Assembly: GCA_013180625.2 (NCBI GenBank)
Contig: SNVD02012239.1
Coordinates: 1 to 64,000, forward strand
DNA length: 64,000 nucleotides
Source of the DNA: Boswellia sacra
Taxonomy: Eukaryota > Streptophyta > Magnoliopsida > Sapindales > Burseraceae
Reading direction: 5' to 3'
Shown here piece by piece: positions 58,461 to 64,000 of this stretch (its first letter is position 1; each line of letters opens with the position of its first letter). Made by a program: the position numbers and the translations under genes. A model generated the notes under the pieces. The model made no database searches. It was not told where the DNA came from and saw only the letters and a program-made list of their open reading frames with translations.

Positions 58461-59297
58461 TATATCACTTGTTGGTTGAAAATATACTTGTGAAGTGAGA
58501 CAATCAATGTAAAATATATTAGGCCTTTTGGATTTCACTTTTAATTTGAAGCATAAAAGTGATATATATCCATTAGGTACGCTGCTGTGTGTTTATACCT
58601 TCATGATAACTTCTGTTACTGCCCTATTTAGTCTTACCACACTGGTCTTTAATTAAATTGACTTCATCTTAATTTCTATTTAGGCTTTGGTTGGTTGAGT
58701 GAAACCCTCAAAGATTTCCTAGCTGAATCTGTTTATGTTGATGATTGACTGAATTCCAATTGGTTCTCACACCATAAAAATTTTGATTGTAGAGAAGAAA
58801 TTATTGTTTCTTCATGCATCAGTATTTTTGGCAGTCCTGTCGATGACAACATTCAAAAATAAAATACTAGAAGTTTTCCTTCCACTTTTATATGTTAGAT
58901 TGGCAGGGAGTTGAATGTGGATCCGCAGGTTTGGTGATCGGCATTGTGGAGTTTTAATGCAGTTTTTGGGTTAAATGAGCTATTACTCTAAAGTGAAACG
59001 ATACAGCTTACTCTGCTTTGTAACTTTTCTTTTCATTGATTATTTGCTGCAGTTTTCTTTCCACTACGTGTTTGATTGATGGCTTTTAATGCCTGTGTTA
59101 TTTATGGAGCTTCAATTTTGCATGTACTTTCTTAAATTCATGTAACTTTTCTTTTGCTGTGGTTGAAAGCTTTTGTTCTTATTCTCTCTCTGAGCTCTCC
59201 GTTGATGTGAAGTGGGTTTGTGTCATTTTCATCACTGAAGCTACTTGTCTGGTTGTTAGGGTTAGTTCTGCTGCAAAGTTTTGAGCTTTGAGAATGA

Positions 59298-59382
59298 ATG
59301 GAGAGGGATTTATTGGGTTTGAGCTCAAAAGAACCAGTTATTATGGTCAAGGAAGAGGTTAACAATCATGGCTTCAAAGAGA
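59298..59382 (+). pseudogene. Captured JAZ/TIFY (JAZ3-like) first exon fragment
   Basis: JAZ proteins repress jasmonate responses. The ATG at 59298 encodes MERDLLGLSSKEPVIMVKEE then VNNHGFKE, matching the N-terminus of JAZ3/TIFY6-like repressors. The similarity stops near 59382 and runs into CT-repeat sequence. The TIFY and Jas domains are absent. The preceding ~700 bp could include its promoter or leader, since it lacks other recognisable coding sequence. Confidence 0.65.
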
Positions 59383-60970
59383 TAAGTTTGCATGTTCTTC
59401 TCATTTGCTTCTCTCTCTCTCTCTCTCTCTCTAATAAAAATTCTTTTTTATGTCATCTTTTATTGTTTTGTTGTGAATTGAGTTAACTTTTTATGTTGTT
59501 TTCTCTCTTTTTTTTGTTTGTTAATAGAATATGATTTGGAAATTTTGAATTTTGTTTGTTGTTTAGTTTTATAGTTTTATATTCTAAACGGTTCTTAATG
59601 TTTTGATTTTACATGGTAGAAGTATTTAAGTGAGATGATGCGAATAGAATAAAATCATAAATATGTAATAAGAAAGTGAAAGTTTAGAAGTGTGCGCAAA
59701 CAGTAGTTCAAATTAATAGGAAAATCCTTTTTTTTTGGGATTTTAATGGTGGATGTTAGTAGAAGGCTTAATAGTTGTTGGGATTGCAGGTTTTCTTTGA
59801 TTTGTTCCAAACTAAAGCATGAAGTGTATGTTACTGAGTAGTTTTTTGGTCAATTTTGTTGGGATGTGTAGGAAATATAAGATGAGAAAAAATAAAAAAT
59901 AAATAAAAATAATTAAGAAAATTAAAAAGATGATTGACAGTGAAAGGATTCTTTGCTAAAAAGGAGAGTTACAAACCCCTTAATACCAGACAAGCAGGAC
60001 ATAGAGACTCAGTCCAATTATATCCCGTTTTTGTTTTCACATTATTTTAATTTTCTTCTTTCTTTTCCTTTTCTTTTCCACTGTTGCTTTTACTGCCACT
60101 GATTTTGTTTTTGTTTTTCTTTCCCTTTCTTGCTCTTGCACTCCTCTCTCTCTCTCTCTCTCTCCCTCTCTTTCTCCTTTGTGATGTCATAAACACATAT
60201 ATTATCTGTCAAGATATGGAGAATGGATCCACACTCACTCTCATTTTGGAGAGTGTGTGCTGGGAGCTCATCATTATTATTACCATTTTATTACCAAAAC
60301 AACATCATCTAATTAACATAAATATTTGTATCAATTTGTTGGTTGGTTTCTTTGATTAATTAATGAATAAATCCAATAATCTGCATCAAATTAATTTAAT
60401 TGCATTAATTGATCATGAGACTGAGATTGAGATCTCATGTTGATTGAAGATGGAGCATGCTGGAATGGGAAAATTTCTGATAATTAGTTTATTATTTAAG
60501 TGTATAAATTAATTATAGCAAAGCATGTCATGCTTGGATAGGAAATGAGAATCCCATCCACCCTTCAAGTTGTAATGAAGAAGAAGGTGGTGCTGGGTCA
60601 CGGGAGAGAGAACAAAATTATTAAAATTTTTATTTGTGCATTTCTATTTCTAACATCTATGAATTTGTGTTTTAGCAATCCGTGTGGCTACTCAGTGTTA
60701 TCAAAAGCATATGTGAATTTTCTGTCCTAGTTTGATCTCATTCTTCTTTTATTCTTATGTACCTGATTTTGAGATTCATAAAGCTAGGGATTTGCCCAGA
60801 AGCTGCTATTCATATGCAAGAAATGAAGGACAAGTTGATTGCCATATTTTATTATGGTTCTTTATTTTATTGTATTGGTTTCCTTGAATGATCCAAATTA
60901 TAATTTTTATTTTTAGATTAGGAAGTGAGATTTTTTTCCCTTCCTAATTGAAAAAGCATATTGTTTCTTT
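59383..60970 (+). other. Non-coding interior of CACTA3
   Basis: CT microsatellites (59406-59432, 60143-60165), pyrimidine-rich leader-like sequence near 60050-60180 and short open frames without recognisable domains (for example 60545-60730). It may hold further captured leader sequence, but none can be named. Confidence 0.45.
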
Positions 60971-61071
60971 GTAGTATTATGAATTTATTAAAATTTTTAA
61001 AATACTTATTATATATATTATGAATTTATTAAATTTTTAAAATATTTATTATATATATTAATTTTTTTAAA

Positions 61072-61203
61072 TACTTGGCAGTTAAAAACTGTCAAGTATT
61101 TTTTTTTATTTCTAAAACTATTATACTTGGCGGTCTTTTGACCGCCAAGTATTTTTTTTTATTTTTTAACCTATCATACTTGGCGGTCTTTGACCGCCAA
61201 GTA
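61072..61203. repeat. Palindromic subterminal motifs of CACTA3
   Basis: Three near-perfect palindromes, 61072-61098, 61124-61151 and 61177-61203, each TACTTGGC[A/G]GT...AC[T/C]G[T/C]CAAGTA. Further half-sites (GACCGCCAAATA) follow up to the terminus at 61322. They are probable transposase-binding sites. Just upstream is a duplicated ~45-bp AT-rich unit (about 60978-61062). Confidence 0.7.
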
Positions 61204-61322
61204 TGGTTATATGCATATTTGCCAATTTGACCGACCGCCAAATATTGTCAAAGTGACTATATTTGACGGTGCCATTGGTGGCGTTTTTAAGACCGCCAAA
61301 TATGATCATTTTTCTTGTAGTG

Positions 61323-61923
61323 AAGCAAGATATTTGGCTAAGGGGAACAAGAATTTTTATGGTGAAATAAGAAAACATATTTATAATCAAATAGTTATAA
61401 TGTATAGTTCACATAATTAGTAACTTTCAATACGAAATGAAAAAGAAATAATTGAGCAAGAATTTGAATTATATTAAATATAGAAAATAAATAAACATAT
61501 CAATTTAAAAGAGCAATTCTAACATAATAATATAGCATAAAATTAAAATAATAATAAATTGCAAGTCTAAATTGTTATTATGCTACTAGATAAAATTATG
61601 TTGCTTGATTTAACTCACTAATTATAATATTTGAATGTTTCAAATTGGAAAGGAAAAATATTTTTAATTAGAAGTCTATTTGCACCTAAATTTTTAAATT
61701 GCTTTATAATACTTAATTTTTTTAATATTTTTCCTTTTCAAATTTTTAGTATACAAGGCAATGGTTAGAAGAGTCAGAAGTGTCTCAAATTTAAATTTAA
61801 TTAGTTGAATTAATATTTTTAGGAATTACCCAAAACTAAAGGAAAGCAATTGAAAAATTAGACTTCTACCTTATCAAAGAGGAAAGGTTGAATCTCTTTT
61901 GAACTGTTATCTCCAACTTTACC
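61323..61923. other. AT-rich flank right of CACTA3
   Basis: Presumed continuation of the sequence that CACTA3 interrupted. No LRR or NB-ARC coding could be recognised here, so the interrupted site was probably an intron or intergenic part of the resistance-gene remnant. Confidence 0.4.
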
Positions 61924-62282
61924 TGTCACAACCGGTCCCCCGCCCGGGCGCACCGTAGCACTGGGATCTTACGGTTGTCTTCGGTTGGACAACAATCAGT
62001 ATTGTCCACTTTGGGGAACAAAACCGTGTGGATAATAGAGGGTGTCCCTTGAGGCCCCGTTCCCCAAAACGGACAATACGGACTATTGTTCAACAATCAG
62101 TTGCCCGAATGGTATTCATGATGAACTTTGAGAGCCTTTGTAGTGGAGGTCCCGAGTTTGAGTGAGGGACGCGTCATAGGCCTGTAGGCTTCCAAAGCGG
62201 ACAATACTGACAGTTATGTAATTGATGACAACCGTAAGGTCCCGATGCTGCGGTGCGCCCGGGCGGGGGACTCGTTGTGACA
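61924..62282. mobile_element. GC-rich 359-bp MITE with ~55-bp terminal inverted repeats
   Basis: TGTCACAAC...GTTGTGACA ends. The first ~55 bp (TGTCACAACCGGTCCCCCGC... to TTACGGTTGTC) match the reverse complement of the last ~55 with a handful of mismatches. The interior repeats GGACAATAC with its inverse. It is strikingly GC-rich against AT-rich flanks. No clear target duplication (ACC left, ATA right), so the superfamily is open. Confidence 0.75.
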
Positions 62283-62899
62283 ATAAATTTAATAGGTTAA
62301 AACTTAATTAAATAAAAAAATCTTTACATAACAAATAAGATGTTATTAGCAATTGAATCAAATTTTAATAGTAAAATTATAATTATTTTAATAAAATCTT
62401 TTCAAGTATTTGATGATTTTTAAATAATATTCTACTTCATTTAATAGAAATTAATAATTAAATACAATATTTTAAAAATTATATAACCTTGCAAGATATT
62501 AATATATATCTTGAAAAAATACATAAAATTATCATAAAATGATGTAATCAATTTTTTCATAAAAATTATTTAATTTGTGTTATATTTTTAATTAAATTAA
62601 GCATTAATCTAGTTAGTTTCGCATATTCTCAGAGTCTCTCTCTGCTTTAAGCTGTTGAGTGCAAAATGCAAAACTGTTTGCACTATGGAAACATTGCCAA
62701 AATATCCTAGCAGTTTCCAGCTCATTTCTTTGTGAGTTGTATTTGTCACTTTAAAAGCTCCGTGTCAGGATTTCCAAGTCAGGAAAATGTGACTTTTAGA
62801 CAATTTTGCCTATCCCAAAGTCTACTTGTAGATAACTTTAGCAAACATACAACATGTCCCCTTAACATTTTCAGAGCAAAATAAAGTTATATGTCATCT
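62283..62899. other. AT-rich intergenic stretch
   Basis: Between the MITE and the LINE fragment. No gene or repeat recognised. Confidence 0.4.
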
Positions 62900-64000
62900 C
62901 AAAAGGATCGAGGGTATTATGGCTGCACTCCTTTGGAAAATGATCTCTTTGTCTCGTTCTGGGGCCAAAGTAGCTTGGGATTCGGTTTGCTATCTGTTGA
63001 AAGAAGGTGGATTAGGAATAAAGCGAGTCAAGGAGTGGAATCGTGCAGCTATTCTGAAACATGTTTGGAGACTTCTTTCTAACCAATCCTCCACTTGGTC
63101 TTCTTGGGTTCATAAGGTGCTCCTTTGGGGCCGCTCATTTTGGCAGATTCGGGTAACTTCTGGAGCCTCTTGGTCTTGGAGGAAGATTTTGCACAGTCGG
63201 ACTTGGTGTAGAGGTAAATTTGTCTCTTGTATTGGAGATGGCCGTAATGCCTCTCTTTGGCAGGATTACTGGTTGCCACAGGGGCGTCTGTGTGACTTGT
63301 TACCCTTCAGGACTCTTACATCCACAGGTCTTCCTTCAGATGCTAGGGTCTCAGACATTATTCAGAGTGGGGACTGGGCTTTTCCTGATGGAGGTCAGGC
63401 CCTTAGGTTGATTTGGAACTCAGTCAGCATCCGACTTACGATGGGGGCTCCTGATCATGTTGTTTGGAAGGGCCATACCTCAAGTATTTTCTCTATTGGC
63501 TCCGCATGGGAATTGTTACAGAGTAGGTGACCGGTGAACACTCTTCATCATCTTCTCTGGTTCCTTGGCCATGTCCTAAGACACTCTTTCATTCTTTGGC
63601 TTGCCTCTTTGGGTCGGCTTCGTACTATGGATCGACTTCAACGTCATGGTATCTTATAATCTTCAAGCTGTGTTCTTTGTGTTTCAGCAAATGAGACCCA
63701 TGACCATCTTTTCTTTAGCTGTCATTTCTCATCTTTTGTTTGGAGGGAGATTTCAGCTAAGACTCTCATTGTTTGGCCATCCTTTTGTTGGACGTCCTTG
63801 CTCCAATGGGCTTCTCTACATCTCCAGTGCAGGAAAAATTTTGAACATATCCTTGTACGTTTGGTCTTCTCTGCAACGGTTTATTCTCTTTGGTATGAAA
63901 AGAATGATCATATGTTTCAACAGCGACGTTGGACCTGTTGTCAAGTGACTGATGAGATTTTTGACTTGGTTCGTTCCCGGCTTCTAGCCTTGGAGGCCAA
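62900..64000 (+). pseudogene. Plant L1-type LINE, post-RT and zf-RVT region, broken
   Basis: Non-LTR retrotransposon fragment running off the window end. The 62919-63530 frame reads GAKVAWDSVCYLLKEGGLGI, KEWNRAAILKHVWRLL and DGRNASLWQDYWLPQG, the segment after RT in plant L1 elements. The zf-RVT domain follows in another frame from about 63560: RHSFILWLASLGRLRTMDRL, then CVLC and NETHDHLFFSCHFSSFVW (the Cys/His cluster). A TAA and frame changes separate them. The endonuclease and RT catalytic parts are not present to the left, so the copy is truncated. Confidence 0.88.

Larger units (their letters stand above)
55029..61322 (+). mobile_element. CACTA3: 6.3-kb CACTA transposon with captured genes
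   Basis: CACTACAAGAA at 55029 and TTCTTGTAGTG ending at 61322, with an AAG target duplication (55026-55028, 61323-61325). No transposase. The interior has plus-strand fragments of an unidentified gene (5' region), glycyl-tRNA synthetase, an ADF6-like gene and a JAZ-like gene. Its ends differ from CACTA1/2 in their subterminal motif (TTGGCGGTC rather than ATGTCGGTT), so it belongs to a different CACTA family. Confidence 0.92.

Noticed and set aside
61924..62282. Solo LTR or rRNA/CpG island
   Set aside because: TG...CA ends would suit an LTR, but the long inverted repeats and lack of a 5-bp duplication fit a MITE better; no rRNA similarity.

Overview
This window is eukaryotic, from a eudicot-type plant nuclear genome. 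It is AT-rich, has intron-containing gene fragments with plant-type GT/AG junctions, and is almost entirely nested transposable elements. I see no intact ordinary host gene, no rRNA or tRNA gene, and nothing prokaryotic. The species cannot be fixed from the sequence alone.

Layout. (1) 1-1635 is unassigned AT-rich flank. (2) 1636-13091 is an Athila-type Ty3/gypsy retrotransposon (element B, minus strand) with two LTRs, a tRNA-Asp primer-binding site, a polypurine tract and a decayed gag-pol. Between integrase and the 3' LTR it carries an extra ORF of unknown function and an intronless LONELY GUY (LOG) cytokinin-activation gene. (3) 13092-32130 is the 3' half of a second copy (element C, plus strand) with the same extra ORF, LOG, 3' noncoding block, polypurine tract and LTR. 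Its LOG is cut by a third LTR (D), and D is itself split by a 13.6-kb CACTA transposon (CACTA1, 14396-27975, perfect 3-bp target duplication). CACTA1 holds, all on the plus strand, fragments of an unidentified plastid-type gene, an XRN 5'-3' exoribonuclease, an LRR-malectin receptor kinase and the flap endonuclease FEN1. (4) 32131-36197 holds pieces of another LTR element (G) and a truncated copia LTR. (5) 36198-45098 is the right part of a second CACTA (CACTA2) with the last FEN1 coding exon. It is split by a complete copia/Sirevirus-like element (H, 36500-43839, TSD GTTTC) that lacks reverse transcriptase. (6) 45589-51381 is a WD40-protein pseudogene (TWD40-1-like) with a 3.5-kb solo LTR (F, TSD ATGGA) in an exon; F in turn contains an Athila solo LTR (E, TSD ACTAG). 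(7) 52784-55025 is a decayed CC-NBS-LRR leucine-rich region (minus strand), cut by CACTA3 (55029-61322, TSD AAG). CACTA3 carries fragments of glycyl-tRNA synthetase, an ADF6-like actin-depolymerising factor, a JAZ/TIFY gene and one unidentified 5' exon, again all on the plus strand. (8) 61924-62282 is a GC-rich MITE with long terminal inverted repeats, and 62900-64000 is a broken LINE that runs off the window.

The most notable system is the LOG-carrying Athila family. Two independent copies hold an intronless cytokinin-activating gene as part of the element, on the coding strand, with a TATA-like box about 50 bp upstream of its ATG and 17-bp direct repeats flanking the cassette. Both copies seen here are broken (a 1-bp deletion in B, an LTR insertion in C). 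The second theme is host-gene capture by CACTA elements, with every recognisable captured fragment in one orientation.
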